Below the pieces are notes generated by a model. The model searched no databases, was not told where the DNA came from, and saw only the letters and a list, made by a program, of their open reading frames with translations. Shown in pieces: positions 15,252-30,062 of a stretch of 64,000 bases of DNA (its first letter is position 1; the number at the start of each line of letters is the position of its first letter). The stretch lies in the NCBI GenBank assembly GCA_001695595.3, contig MBPM02000141.1, positions 48,062 to 112,061 of the forward strand, read 5' to 3'. The translations under genes and the position numbers were made by a program. Source of the DNA: Plasmopara viticola. Taxonomy: Eukaryota; Oomycota; Peronosporomycetes; Peronosporales; Peronosporaceae.

Positions 15252-15350
15252 GATAGAAAGGACGTATGTATGGCCGTGTATCTTCACAGCACTTCACGAA
15301 GCAAATATACGCTTAGCGGTGGTTCTATTGCGTCTGCACACGTCTAGAAA
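15252..15350 (+). repeat. Type B monomer, reference copy (99 bp)
   Basis: This is the second major monomer, one base shorter than type A. It is told apart by GCCGTGTATC instead of GCCGTATATC, CACGAAGCAAATATACG instead of CACGAGAGCGAATATACG, CTTAGCGGTGGTTCTATTG instead of CTTTGTTGTTGCTTTATTG, and CTGCACACG instead of CTTCGCACG. These differences travel together in most copies, so B is a true subfamily and not scattered noise. Together with the preceding copy it makes an exact 199 bp dimer (15152-15350). Its AGCGGTGG segment is the most variable part; shortened forms such as AGTGTG, TGTG and TTG are frequent. Confidence 0.93.
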
Positions 15351-16148
15351 GATAGAAAGGACGTATGTATGGCCGTATATCTTCACAGCACTTCACGAGA
15401 GCGAATATACGCTTTGTTGTTGCTTTATTGCGTCTTCGCACGTCTAGAAAGATAGAAAGGACGTATGTATGGCCGTGTATCTTCACAGCACTTCACAAGA
15501 GCGAAAATACGCTTTCTTGTTGCTCTTTTGCGATTGCGCACGTCTAGAATGATAGAAAGGACGTATCTATGGCCGTATATCTTCCTAGCACTTCACGAGA
15601 GCGAATATACGCTTTGTTGTTGCTCTATTGCGTCTGCGCACGTCTAGAAAGATAGAAAGGACGTATGTATGGCCGTGTATCTTCACAGCACTTCACGAAG
15701 CAAATATACGCTTCGCGGTGGTTCTATTGCGTCTGCACACGTCTAGAATGATAGAAAGGACGTATCTATGGCCGTATATCTTCACAGCACTTCACGAGAG
15801 CGAATATACGCTTTGTTGTTGCTTTATTGCGTCTTCGCACGTCTAGAAAGATAGAATGGACGTATGTATGGCCGTATATCTTCACAGCACTTCACGAAGC
15901 AAATATACGCTTAGCGGTGGTTCTATTGCGTCTGCACACGTCTAGAAAAATAGAATGGACGTATGTATGGCCGTATATCTTCACAGCACATCACGAGAAC
16001 GAATATACACTTTGGTGTTGCTTAATTGCGTCTGCGCACGTCTAGAATGATAGAAAGGACGTATGTATGGCCGTATATCAACTCAGCACTTTACAAGAGC
16101 GAATATACGGTTTCTTGTTGCTCTATTGCGTCTGCGCACGTCTAGAAT

Positions 16149-19100
16149 GATAGAAAGGACGTATGTATGGCCGTATATCTTCACAGCACTTCACGAGAGC
16201 GAATATACGCTTTGTTGTGGTTCTATTGCGTCTGCGCACGTCTAGAAAGATAGAAAGGACGTATGTATGGCCGTGTATCTTCACAGCACTTCACGAAGCA
16301 AATATACGCTTAGTGGTGGTTCTATTGCGTCTGCACACGTCTAGAATGATAGAAAGGACGTATGTATGGCCGTATATCTTCACAGCACTTCACGAGAGCG
16401 AATATACGCTTTGTTGTTGCTTTATTGCGTCTTCGCACGTCTAGAAAGATAGAAAGGACGTATGTATGGCCGTGTATCTTCACAGCACTTCACGAAGCAA
16501 ATATACGCTTAGTGGTGGTTCTATTGCGTCTGCACACGTCTAGAAAAAGAAAGGACGTATGTATGGCCGTGTATCTTCACAGCACTTCACGAAGCAAATA
16601 TACGCTTGTGGTTCTATTGCGTCTGCACACGTCTAGAATAATAGAAAGGACGTATGTATGGCCGTGTATCTTCACAGCACTTCACGAGAGCGAATATACG
16701 CTTTGTTGTTGCTTTATTGCGTCTTCGCACGTCTAGAATGATAGAAAGGACGTATGTATGGCCGTGTATCTTCACAGCACTTCACGAAGCAAATATACGC
16801 TTTGGTTCTATTGCGTCTGCACACGTCTAGAAAGATAGAAAGGACGTATGTATGGCCGTATATCTTCACAGCACTTCACGAGAGCGAATATACGCTTTGT
16901 TGTTGCTTTATTGCGTCTTCACACGTCTAGAAAATAGAAAGGACGTATGTATGGCCGTGTATCTTCACAGCACTTCACGAAGCAAATATACTTGTGTGTT
17001 CTATTGCGTCTACACGTCTAGAATATAGAAAGGACGTATGTATGGCCGTATATCTTCACAGCACTTCACGAGAGCGAATATACGCTTTGTTGTTGCTTAT
17101 TGCGTCTTCGCACGTCTAGAAAGATAGAAAGGACGTATGTATGGCCGTGTATCTTCACAGCACTTCACGAAGCAAATATACGCTTAGCGTGTTCTATTGC
17201 GTCTGCACACGTCTAGAATGATAGAAAGGACGTATGTATGGCCGTATATCTTCACAGCACTTCACGAGAGCGAATATACGCTTTGTTGTTGCTTTATTGC
17301 GTCTTCGCACGTCTAGAAAGATAGAAAGGACGTATGCATGGCCGTGTATCTTCACAGCACTTCACGAAGACATATACGCTTCGCGGTGGTTCTATTGCGT
17401 CTGCACACGTCTAGAATGATAGAAAGGACGTATGTATGGCCGTATATCTTCACAGCACTTCACGAAGCAAATATACGCTTTGTGTTCTTTTGCGTCTGCA
17501 CACGTCTAGAATGATAGAAAGGACGTATGTATGGCCGTATATCTTCACAGCACTTCACGAGAGCGAATATACGCTTTGTTGTTGCTTTATTGCGTCTTCG
17601 CACGTCTAGAATGATAGAAAGGACGTATGTATGGCCGTATATCTTCACAGCACTTCACGAGAGCGAATATACGCTTTGTTGTTGCTTATTGCGTCTTCGC
17701 ACGTCTAGAAAATAGAAAGGACGTATGTATGGCCGTGTATCTTCACAGCACTTCACGAAGCAATATACGCTTAGTGTGTTCTATTGCGTCTGCACACGTC
17801 TAGAATGATAGAAAGGACGTATGTATGGCCGTGTATCTTCACAGCACTTCACGAGAGCGAATATACGCTTTGTTGTTGCTTTATTGCGTCTTCGCACGTC
17901 TAGAATGATAGAAAGGACGTATGTATGGCCGTGTATCTTCACAGCACTTCACGAGAGCGAATATACGCTTTGTTGTTGCTTTATTGCGTCTTCGCACGTC
18001 TAGAAAGATAGAAAGGACGTATGTATGGCCGTGTATCTTCACAGCACTTCACGAAGCAAATATACGCTTTGTGTTCTATTGCGTCTGCACACGTCTAGAA
18101 AGATAGAAAGGACGTATGTATGGCCGTATATCTTCACAGCACTTCACGAGAGCGAATATACGCTTTGTTGTTGCTTTATTGCGTCTTCGCACGTCTAGAA
18201 AGATAGAAAGGACGTATGTATGGCCGTGTATCTTCACAGCACTTCACGAAGCAAATATACGCTTAGTGGTTCTATTGCGTCTGCACACGTCTAGAAATAG
18301 AAAGGACGTATGTATGGCCGTGTATCTTCACAGCACTTCACGAGAGCGAATATACGCTTTGTTGTTGCTTTATTGCGTCTTCGCACGTCTAGAAAGATAG
18401 AAAGGACGTATGTATGGCCGTGTATCTTCACAGCACTTCACGAAGACAATATACGCTTAGCGTGTTCTATTGCGTCTGCACACGTCTAGAAAGATAGAAA
18501 GGACGTATGTATGGCCGTATATCTTCACAGCACTTCACGAGAGCGAATATACGCTTTGTTGTTGCTTTATTGCGTCTTCGCACGTCTAGAATGATAGAAA
18601 GGACGTATGTATGGCCGTGTATCTTCACAGCACTTCACGAGAGCGAATATACGCTTTGTTGTTGCTATTGCGTCTCGCACGTCTAGAATGATAGAAAGGA
18701 CGTATGTATGGCCGTATATCTTCACAGCACTTCACGAGAGCGAATATACGCTTTGTTGTTGCTTTATTGCGTCTTCGCACGTCTAGAATGATAGAAAGGA
18801 CGTATGTATGGCCGTGTATCTTCACAGCACTTCACGAAGCAAATATACGCTTAGTGTGTTCTATTGCGTCTACACGTCTAGAATGATAGAAAGGACGTAT
18901 AAATGGCCGTATATCTTCACAGCACTTCACGAGAGCGAATATACGCTTTGTTGTTGCTTATTGCGTCTTCGCACGTCTAGAAAGATAGAAAGGACGTATG
19001 TATGGCCGTGTATCTTCACAGCACTTCACGAAGCAAATATACGCTTCGGTGGTTCTATTGCGTCTGCACACGTCTAGAAAGATAGAAAGGACGTATGTAT

Positions 19101-22100
19101 GGCCGTATATCTTCACAGCACTTCACGAGAGCGAATATACGCTTTGTTGTTGCTTTATTGCGTCTTCGCACGTCTAGAATGATAGAAAGGACGTATGTAT
19201 GGCCGTGTATCTTCACAGCACTTCACGAAGCAAATATACGCTTAGCGGTGGTTCTATTGCGTCTGCACACGTCTAGAATGATAGAAAGGACGTATGTATG
19301 GCCGTATATCTTCACAGCACTTCACGAGAGCGAATATACGCTTTGTTGTTGCTCTATTGCGTCTGCGCACGTCTAGAATGATAGAAAGGACGTATGTATG
19401 GCCGTGTATCTTCACAGCACTTCACGAAGCAAATATACGCTTGTGGTTCTATTGCGTCTGCACACGTCTAGAATCAAGAAAAGACGTATGTATGGCCGTA
19501 TATCTTCACAGCACTTCACGAGAGCGAATATACGCTTTGTTGTTGCTTTATTGCGTCTTCGCACGTCTAGAAAGATAGAAAGGACGTATGTATGGCCGTG
19601 TATCTTCACAGCACTTCACGAAGCAAATATACGCTTAGCGGTGGTTCTATTGCGTCTGCACACGTCTAGAAAATAGAAAGGACGTATGTATGGCCGTATA
19701 TCTTCACAGCACTTCACGAGAGCGAATATACGCTTTGTGTTGCTTATTGCGTCTTCGCACGTCTAGAAAGATAGAAAGGACGTATGTATGGCCGTGTATC
19801 TTCACAGCACTTCACGAAGCAAATATACGCTTGCGGTGGTTCTATTGCGTCTGCGCACGTCTAGAAAAATAGAAAGGACGTATGTATGGCCGTGTATCTT
19901 CACAGCACTTCACGAGAGCGAATATACGCTTTGTTGTTGCTTTATTGCGTCTTCGCACGTCTAGAATGATAGAAAGGACGTATGTATGGCCGTGTATCTT
20001 CACAGCACTTCACGAGAGCGAATATACGCTTTGTTGTTGCTTTATTGCGTCTGCGCACGTCTAGAAAGATAGAAAGGACGTATGTATGGCCGTGTATCTT
20101 CACAGCACTTCACGAAGCAAATATACGCTTAGTGGTGGTTCTATTGCGTCTGCACACGTCTAGAAAGATAGAAAGGACGTATGTATGGCCGTATATCTTC
20201 ACAGCACTTCACGAGAGCGAATATACGCTTTGTTGTTGCTTTATTGCGTCTTCGCACGTCTAGAAAGATAGAAAGGACGTATGTATGGCCGTGTATCTTC
20301 ACAGCACTTCACGAAGCAAATATACGCTTAGTGTGTTCTATTGCGTCTGCACACGTCTAGAAATAGAAAGGACGTATGTATGGCCGTGTATCTTCACAGC
20401 ACTTCACGAGAGCGAATATACGCTTTGTTGTTGCTTTATTGCGTCTTCGCACGTCTAGAATGATAGAAAGGACGTATGTATGGCCGTGTATCTTCACAGC
20501 ACTTCACGAAGCAAATATACGCTTAGTTGTTACTCTATTGCGTCTGCACGCGTCTAGAATGATAGAAAGGACGTATGTATGGCCGTATATCTTCACAGCA
20601 CTTCACGAGAGCGAATATACGCTTTGTTGTTGCTTATTGCGTCTTCGCACGTCTAGAATGATAGAAAGGACGTATGTATGGCCGTGTATCTTCACAGCAC
20701 TTCACGAAGCAAATATACGCTTGTGTTCTATTGCGTCTGCACACGTCTAGAAAATAGAAAGGACGTATGTATGGCCGTATATCTTCACAGCACTTCACGA
20801 GAGCGAATATACGCTTTGTTGTTGCTTATTGCGTCTCGCACGTCTAGAATGATAGAAAGGACGTATGTATGGCCGTGTATCTTCACAGCACTTCACGAAG
20901 CAAATATACGCTTTGTGTTCTATTGCGTCTGCACACGTCTAGAATGATAGAAAGGACGTATGTATGGCCGTATATCTTCACAGCACTTCACGAGAGCGAA
21001 TATACGCTTTGTTGTTGCTTTATTGCGTCTCGCACGTCTAGAAAGATAGAAAGGACGTATGTATGGCCGTGTATCTTCACAGCACTTCACGAAGCAAATA
21101 TACGCTTGCGGTGTTCTATTGCGTCTGCACACGTCTAGAAAATAGAAAGGACGTATGTATGGCCGTATATCTTCACAGCACATCACGAGAGCGAATATAC
21201 GCTTTGTTGTTGCTTAATTGCGTCTGCGCACGTCTAGAATGATAGAAAGGACGTAGCTATGGCCGTATATCATATCAGCACTTCACAAGAGCGAATATAC
21301 GCTTTCTTATTGCTCTATTGCGTCTGCGCACGTCTAGAATGATAGAAAGGACGTATGTATGGCCGTATATCTTCCTAGCACTTCACGAGAGCGAATATAC
21401 GCTTTGTTGTTGCTCTATTGCGTCTGCGCACGTCTAGAAAGATAGAAAGGACGTATGTATGGCCGTGTATCTTCACAGCACTTCACGAAGCAAATATACG
21501 CTTGTGTGTTCTATTGCGTCTGCACACGTCTAGAATGATAGAAAGGACGTATGTATGGCCGTATATCTTCACAGCACTTCACGAGAGCGAATATACGCTT
21601 GTTGTTGCTTTATTGCGTCTTCGCACGTCTAGAAAGATAGAAAGGACGTATGTATGGCCGTGTATCTTCACAGCACTTCACGAAGCAAATATACGCTTGT
21701 TGTTCTATTGCGTCTGCACACGTCTAGAAAGATAGAAAGGACGTATGTATGGCCGTATATCTTCACAGCACTTCACGAGAGCGAATATACGCTTTGTTGT
21801 TGCTTTATTGCGTCTTCGCACGTCTAGAATGATAGAAAGGACGTATGTATGGCCGTGTATCTTCACAGCACTTCACGAAGCAAATATACGCTTGTGTGTT
21901 CTATTGCGTCTGCACGTCTAGAAAGATAGAAAGGACGTATGTATGGCCGTATATCTTCACAGCACTTCACGAGAGCGAATATACGCTTTGTTGTTGCTTA
22001 TTGCGTCTTCGCACGTCTAGAATGATAGAAAGGACGTATGTATGGCCGTGTATCTTCACAGCACTTCACGAAGCAAATATACGCTTGTGTGTTCTATTGC

Positions 22101-24450
22101 GTCTGCACACGTCTAGAAAATAGAAAGGACGTATGTATGGCCGTATATCTTCACAGCACTTCACGAGAGCGAATATACGCTTTGTTGTTGCTTTATTGCG
22201 TCTTCGCACGTCTAGAAAGATAGAAAGGACGTATGTATGGCCGTGTATCTTCACAGCACTTCACGAAGCAAATATACGCTTAGCGGTTGTTCTATTGCGT
22301 CTGCACACGTCTAGAAAGATAGAAAGGACGTATGTATGGCCGTATATCTTCACAGCACTTCACGAGAGCGAATATACGCTTTGTTGTTGCTTTATTGCGT
22401 CTTCGCACGTCTAGAATGATAGAAAGGACGTATGTATGGCCGTGTATCTTCACAGCACTTCACGAAGCAAATATACGCTTAGCGGTGGTTCTATTGCGTC
22501 TGCACACGTCTAGAAAGGACGTATGTATGGCCGTGTATCTTCACAGCACTTCACGAGAGCGAATATACGCTTCGTTGTTGCTCTATTGGGTCTGCGCACA
22601 TCTAGAATGATAGAAAGGACGTATGTATGGCCGTGTATCTCCACAGCACTTCACGAAGCAAATATACGCTTGTGTGTTCTATTGCGTCTGCACACGTCTA
22701 GAATGATAGAAAGGACGTATGTATGGCCGTATATCTTCACAGCACTTCACGAGAGCGAATATACGCTTTGTTGTTGCTTTATTGCGTCTTCGCACGTCTA
22801 GAAAGATAGAAAGGACGTATGTATGGCCGTGTATCTTCACAGCACTTCACGAAGCAAATATACGCTTGCGGTGGTTCTATTGCGTCTGCACACGTCTAGA
22901 ATAATAGAAAGGACGTATGTATGGCCGTATATCTTCACAGCACTTCACGAGAGAATATACGCTTTGTGTTGCTTATTGCGTCTTCGCACGTCTAGAAAGA
23001 TAGAAAGGACGTATGTATGGCCGTGTATCTTCACAGCACTTCACGAAGCAATATACGCTTAGTGTGTTCTATTGCGTCTGCACACGTCTAGAAAGATAGA
23101 AAGGACGTATGTATGGCCGTGTATCTTCACAGCACTTCACGAGAGCGAATATACGCTTTGTTGTTGCTCTATTGCGTCTTCGCACGTCTAGAATGATAGA
23201 AAGGACGTATGTATGGCCGTGTATCTTCACAGCACTTCACGAGAGCGAATATACGCTTTGTTGTTGCTTATTGCGTCTGCGCACGTCTAGAAAGATAGAA
23301 AGGACGTATGTATGGCCGTGTATCTTCACAGCACTTCACGAAGCAAATATACGCTTAGCGTGTTCTATTGCGTCTGCACACGTCTAGAAAGATAGAAAGG
23401 ACGTATGTATGGCCGTATATCTTCACAGCACTTCACGAGAGCGAATATACGCTTTGTTGTTGCTTTATTGCGTCTTCGCACGTCTAGAAAGATAGAAAGG
23501 ACGTATGTATGGCCGTGTATCTTCACAGCACTTCACGAAGCAAATATACGCTTAGTGGTGGTTCTATTGCGTCTGCACACGTCTAGAAAGATAGAAAGGA
23601 CGTATGTATGGCCGTGTATCTTCACAGCACTTCACGAGAGCGAATATACGCTTTGTTGTTGCTTTATTGCGTCTTCGCACGTCTAGAATGATAGAAAGGA
23701 CGTATGTATGGCCGTGTATCTTCACAGCACTTCACGAAGCAAATATACGCTTCGGTGGTTCTATTGCGTCTGCACACGTCTAGAATGATAGAAAGGACGT
23801 ATGTATGGCCGTATATCTTCACAGCACTTCACGAGAGCGAATATACGCTTTGTTGTTGCTTATTGCGTCTTCGCACGTCTAGAATGATAGAAAGGACGTA
23901 TCTATGGCCGTATATCTTCACAGCACTTCACGAAGCAAATATACGCTTAGTGGTTCTATTGCGTCTGCACACGTCTAGAAAATAGAAAGGACGTATGTAT
24001 GGCCGTATATCTTCACAGCACTTCACGAGAGCGAATATACGCTTTGTGTTGCTTATTGCGTCTTCGCACGTCTAGAATGATAGAAAGGACGTATGTATGG
24101 CCGTGTATCTTCACAGCACTTCACGAAGCAAATATACGCTTGTGGTTCTATTGCGTCTGCACACGTCTAGAATGATAGAAAGGACGTATGTATGGCCGTA
24201 TATCTTCACAGCACTTCACGAGAGCGAATATACGCTTTGTTGTTGCTTATTGCGTCTTCGCACGTCTAGAAAGATAGAAAGGACGTATGTATGGCCGTGT
24301 ATCTTCACAGCACTTCACGAAGCAAATATACGCTTCGTGGTTCTATTGCGTCTGCACACGTCTAGAAAATAGAAAGGACGTATGTATGGCCGTATATCTT
24401 CACAGCACTTCACGAGAGCGAATATACGCTTTGTGTTGCTTATTGCGTCT
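16149..24450 (+). repeat. Most regular A/B dimer block
   Basis: This is the cleanest part of the dimeric zone. A and B copies alternate with few exceptions, and B copies keep long forms of the AGCGGTGG or AGTGGTGG segment. Deviations include the C-like pair at about 21.25-21.4 kb and runs of two A-bodied copies near 17.8-18.7 kb and 23.1-23.3 kb. A precise 8 bp contraction lies at about 22510. The regularity suggests recent amplification of the dimer as a unit. Confidence 0.8.
22510..22530 (+). repeat. 8 bp contraction between direct repeats
   Basis: The usual CTAGAAAGATAGAAAGGACG is shortened to CTAGAAAGGACG, which is exactly the loss of one of two overlapping TAGAAAG direct repeats. The same contraction recurs at about 28542. 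It is a simple slippage product. Confidence 0.8.
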
Positions 24451-27400
24451 GCGCACGTCTAGAATGATAGAAAGGACGTATGTATGGCCGTATATCTTCA
24501 CAGCACTTCAAGAGCGAATATACGTTTCTTTGCTCTATTGCGTCTGCGCACGTCTAGAATGATAGAAAGGACGTATCTATGGCCGTATATCTTCACAGCA
24601 CTTCACGAGAGCGAATATACGCTTTGTTGTTGCTCTATTGCGTCTGCGCACGTCTAGAAAGATAGAAAGGACGTATGTATGGCCGTGTATCTTCACAGCA
24701 CTTCACAAAGCAAATATACGCTTGTGTGGTTCTATTGCGTCTGCACACGTCTAGAATGATAGAAAGGACGTATGTATGGCCGTATATCTTCACAGCACTT
24801 CACGAGAGCGAATATACGCTTTGTTGTTGCTTTATTGCGTCTTCGCACGTCTAGAAAGATAGAAAGGACGTATGTATGGCCGTGTATCTTCACAGCACTT
24901 CACGAAGCAATATACGCTTGTGTTCTATTGCGTCTGCACACGTCTAGAAAGATAGAAAGGACGTATGTATGGCCGTATATCTTCACAGCACTTCACGAGA
25001 GCGAATATACGCTTTGTTGTTGCTTTATTGCGTCTCGCACGTCTAGAATGATAGAAAGGACGTATGAATGGCCGTGTATCTTCACAGCACTTCACGAAGC
25101 AAATATACGCTTCGTGTTCTATTGCGTCTGCACACGTCTAGAATGATAGAAAGGACGTATGTATGGCCGTATATCTTCACAGCACTTCACGAGAGCGAAT
25201 ATACGCTTTGTTGTTGCTTTATTGCGTCTCGCACGTCTAGAAAATAGAAAGGACGTATGTATGGCCGTGTATCTTCACAGCACTTCACGAAGCAAATATA
25301 CGCTTGTGTGGTTCTATTGCGTCTGCACACGTCTAGAAAGATAGAAAGGACGTATGTATGGCCGTATATCTTCACAGCACTTCACGAGAGCGAATATACG
25401 CTTGTTGTTGCTTTATTGCGTCTTCGCACGTCTAGAATGATAGAAAGGACGTATGTATGGCCGTGTATCTTCACAGCACTTCACGAAGCAAATATACGCT
25501 TGTGTTCTATTGCGTCTGCACACGTCTAGAATGATAGAAAGGACGTATGTATGGCCGTATATCTTCACAGCACTTCACGAGAGCGAATATACGCTTTGTT
25601 GTTGCTTATTGCGTCTTCGCACGTCTAGAAAATAGAAAGGACGTATGTATGGCCGTGTATCTTCACAGCACTTCACGAAGCAAATATACGCTTGTGTGGT
25701 TCTATTGCGTCTGCACGTCTAGAATGATAGAAAGGACGTATGTATGGCCGTATATCTTCACAGCACTTCACGAGAGCGAATATACGCTTTGTTGTTGCTT
25801 ATTGCGTCTTCGCACGTCTAGAAAGATAGAAAGGACGTATGTATGGCCGTGTATCTTCACAGCACTTCACGAAGCAAATATACGCTTAGCGGTGGTTCTA
25901 TTGCGTCTGCACACGTCTAGGAAAATAGAAAGGACGTATGTATGGCCGTATCTTCACAGCACTTCACGAGAGCGAATATACGCTTTGTTGTTGCTTTATT
26001 GCGTCTTCGCACGTCTAGAATGATAGAAAGGACGTATGTATGGCCGTGTATCTTCACAGCACTTCACGAAGCAAATATACGCTTACGTGGTTCTATTGCG
26101 TCTGCACACGTCTAGAAAATAGAAAGGACGTATGTATGGCCGTATATCTTCACAGCACTTCACGAGACGAATATACGCTTTGTGTTGCTTATTGCGTCTG
26201 CGCACGTCTAGAATGATAGAAAGGACGTATGTATGGCCGTATATCTTCACAGCACTTCACGAAGCGAATATACGCTTTCTTGTTGCTCTATTGCGTCTGC
26301 GCACGTCTAGAATGATAGAAAGGACGTATGTATGGCCGTATATCTTCACAGCACTTCACGAGAGCGAATATACGCTTTGTTGTTGCTCTATTGCGTCTGC
26401 GCACGTCTAGAAAGATAGAAAGGACGTATGTATGGCCGTATATCTTCACAGCACTTCACGAAGCGAATATACGCTTGTGTGTTCTATTGCGTCTGCACAC
26501 GTCTAGAATGATAGAAAGGACGTATGTATGGCCGTATATCTTCACAGCACTTCACGAGAGCGAATGTACACTTTGTTGTTGATTTATTGTCTTCGCACGT
26601 CTAGATAGATAGAAAGGACGTATGTATGGCCGTGTATCTTCACAGCACTTCACGAAGCGAATATACGCTTGTTGTTCTATTGCGTCTGCACACGTCTAGA
26701 AAGATAGAAAGGACGTATGTATGGCCGTATATCTTCACAGCACTTCACGAGAGCGAATATACGCTTTGTTGTTGCTTTATTGCGTCTTCGCACGTCTAGA
26801 ATGATAGAAAGGACGTATGTATGGCCGTATCTTCACAGCACTTCACGAAGCAAATATACGCTTGTGGTTCTATTGCGTCTGCACACGTCTAGAAAGATAG
26901 AAAGGACGTATGTATGGCCGTGTATCATCCCAGCACTTCACAAGAGCGAATATACGCTTTGTTGTTGGTCTATTGCATCTGCACGTCTAGAATGATAGAA
27001 AGGACGTATGTATGGCCGTGTATCTTCACAGAACTTCACGAAGCAAATATACGCTTGTGTTCTATTGCGTCTGCACACGTCTAGAATGATAGAAAGGACG
27101 TATGTATGGCCGTATATCTTCACAGCACTTCACGAGAGCGAATATACGCTTTGTTGTTGCTTATTGCGTCTTCGCACGTCTAGAAATAGAAAGGACGTAT
27201 GTATGGCCGTGTATCTTCACAGCACTTCACGAAGCAAATATACGCTTGTGTGTTCTATTGCGTCTGCACAGTCTAGAAAGATAGAAAGGACGTATGTATG
27301 GCCGTATATCTTCCTAGCACTTCACGAGAGCGAATATACGCTTTGTTGTTGCTCTATTGCGTCTTCGCACGTCTAGAAAGATAGAAAGGACGTATGTATG

Positions 27401-30062
27401 GCCGTATCTTCACAGCACTTCACGAAGCAAATATACGCTTGGTGGTGGTTCTATTGCGTCTGCACACGTCTAGAAAGATAGAAAGGACGTATGTATGGCC
27501 GTATATCTTCACAGCACTTCACGAGAGCGAATATACGCTTTGTTGTTGGTTTATTGCGTCTTCGCACGTCTAGAATGATAGAAAGGACGTATGTATGGCC
27601 GTATATCTTCACAGCACTTCACGAAGAGCGAATATACGCTTCGTGTTCTATTGCGTCTGCGCACGTCTAGAAAGATAGAAAGGACGTATGTATGGCCGTA
27701 TATCTTCACAGCACTTCACGAGAGCGAATATACGCTTTTGTTGCTTATTGCGTCTCGCACGTCTAGAAAATAGAAAGGACGTATGTATGGCCGTATATCA
27801 CAGCACTTCACAAGAGCGAATATACGCTTCTTGTTGCTCTATTGCGTCTGCACACGTCTAGAATGATAGAAAGGACGTATCTATGGCCGTATATCTTCAC
27901 AGCACTTCACAAGAGCGAATATACGCCTTGTTGTTGCTCTATTGCGTCTGCGCACGTCTAGAATGATAGAAAGGACGTATGTATGGCCGTATATCTTCAC
28001 AGCACTTCACGAAGCAAATATACGCTTGTTGTTCTATTGCGTCTTCGCACGTCTAGAATAATAGAAAGGACGTCTGTATGGCCGTATATCTTCACAGCAC
28101 TTCACGAGAGCGAATATACGCTTTGTTGTTGCTTTATTGCGTCTTCGCACGTCTAGAAGATAGAAAGGACGTATGTATGGCCGTGTATCTTCACAGCACT
28201 TCACGAAGCGAATATACGCTTGTTGTTCTTATTGCGTCTTCGCACGTCTAGAATGATAGAAAGGACGTATGTATGGCCGTATATCTTCACAGCACTTCAC
28301 GAGAGCGAATATACGCTTTGTTGTTGCTCTATTGCGTCTGCGCACGTCTAGAAAGATAGAAAGGACGTATGTATGGCCGTGTATCTTCACAGCACTTCAC
28401 GAAGCAAATATACGCTTAGCGGTGGTTCTATTGCGTCTGCACGTCTAGAATGATAGAAAGGACGTATGTATGGCCGTATATCTTCACAGCACTTCACGAA
28501 GCAAATATACGCTTGTTGTTCTCTATTGCGTCTGCACACGTCTAGAAAGGACGTATGTATGGCCGTATATCTTCACAGCACTTCACGAGCGAATATACGC
28601 TTATGTGTTCTTATTGCGTCTGCACGTCTAGAAAGATAGAAAGGACGTATGTATGGCCGTGTATCTTCACAGCACTTCACGAAGAAATATACGCTTGTTG
28701 TTCTATTGCGTCTGCACACGTCTAGAATGATAGAAAGGACGTATGTATGGCCGTATATCTTCACAGCACTTCACGAAGCAAATATACGCTTGTGTGTTCT
28801 ATTGCGTCTGCACACGTCTAGAATGATAGAAAGGACGTATGTATGGCCGTATATCTTCACAGCACTTCACGAGAGCGAATATACGCTTTGTTGTTGCTTA
28901 TTGCGTCTCGCACGTCTAGAAAGATAGAAAGGACGTATGTATGGCCGTGTATCTTCACAGCACTTCACGAAGCAAATATACGCTTGTGTGTTTATTGCGT
29001 CTGCACACGTCTAGAAGATAGAAAGGACGTATGTATGGCCGTGTATCTTCACAGCACTTCACGAAGAAATATACGCTTTGTGTGTTCTATTGCGTCTGCA
29101 CACGTCTAGAAAATAGAAAGGACGTATGTATGGCCGTATCACAGCACTTCACAGAGCGAATATACGCTTTGTTGTTGCTCTATTGCGTTCGCACGTCTAG
29201 AAGATAGAAAGGACGTATGTATGGCCGTATATCTTCACAGCACTTCACGAAGCGAATATACGCTTGTTGTTGCTTTATTGCGTCTGCACACGTCTAGAAT
29301 GATAGAAAGGACGTATGTATGGCCGTATCTTCACAGCACTTCACGAGAGCGAATATACGCTTGTTGTTGCTTATTGCGTCTGCACACGTCTAGAAAGATA
29401 GAAAGGACGTATGTATGGCCGTATATCTTCACAGCACTTCACGAGAGCGAATATACGCTTGTGTTGCTTATTGCGTCTGCACGTCTAGAAAGATAGAAAG
29501 GACGTATGTATGGCCGTATATCTTCACAGCACTTCACGAGAGAATATACGCTTAGTTGTTGCTTATTGCGTCTGCACACGTCTAGAATGATAGAAAGGAC
29601 GTATGTATGGCCGTATTCTTCACAGCACTTCACGAAGCGAATATACGCTTGTTGTTGCTCTATTGCGTCTGCCACGTCTAGAATGATAGAAAGGACGTAT
29701 GTATGGCCGTATATCTTCACAGCACTTCACGAAGCGAATATACGCTTGTTGCTTCTATTGCGTCTGCACACGTCTAGAAAATAGAAAGGACGTATGTATG
29801 GCCGTATATCACAGCACTTCACGAGAGCGAATATACGCTTTGTGTTCTTTGCGTTGCGCACGTCTAGAAAGATAGAAAGGACGTATGTATGGCCGTGTAT
29901 CTTCACAGCACTTCACGAAGCGAATATACGCTTGTGTTTCTATTGCGTCTGCACACGTCTAGAAAGATAGAATGGACGTATGTATGGCCGTATATCTTCA
30001 CAGCACTACACGAGAGTGAATATAAGCTTTGTTGTTCTATTGCGTCTGCGCACGTCTGAAAT

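Larger units (their letters stand above)
8700..27200 (+). repeat. Dimeric zone: alternating A and B monomers (199 bp unit)
   Basis: Copies with GTATATC/CGAGAGCG and copies with GTGTATC/CGAAGCAAAT alternate along most of this zone. Between 18.8 and 20.4 kb the alternation is almost strict. Intact pairs measure 199 bp (15152-15350; also the spacing from 22133 to 22332), and pairs with small deletions 194-198 bp. Interruptions are short: C-like copies near 9.8, 10.3, 12.5-12.9, 14.9-15.6, 21.25 and 24.5 kb, and A-body copies with a B-like GTGTATC start near 17.8-18.0 kb. The hybrids suggest exchange between monomers inside the dimer. There is no gene in this stretch. Confidence 0.88.

Noticed and set aside
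30024..30029. HindIII site AAGCTT as a subfamily marker
   Set aside because: It arises by point change in TACGCTT and was seen only here and at about 52082 in unrelated contexts, so it looks like independent mutation.
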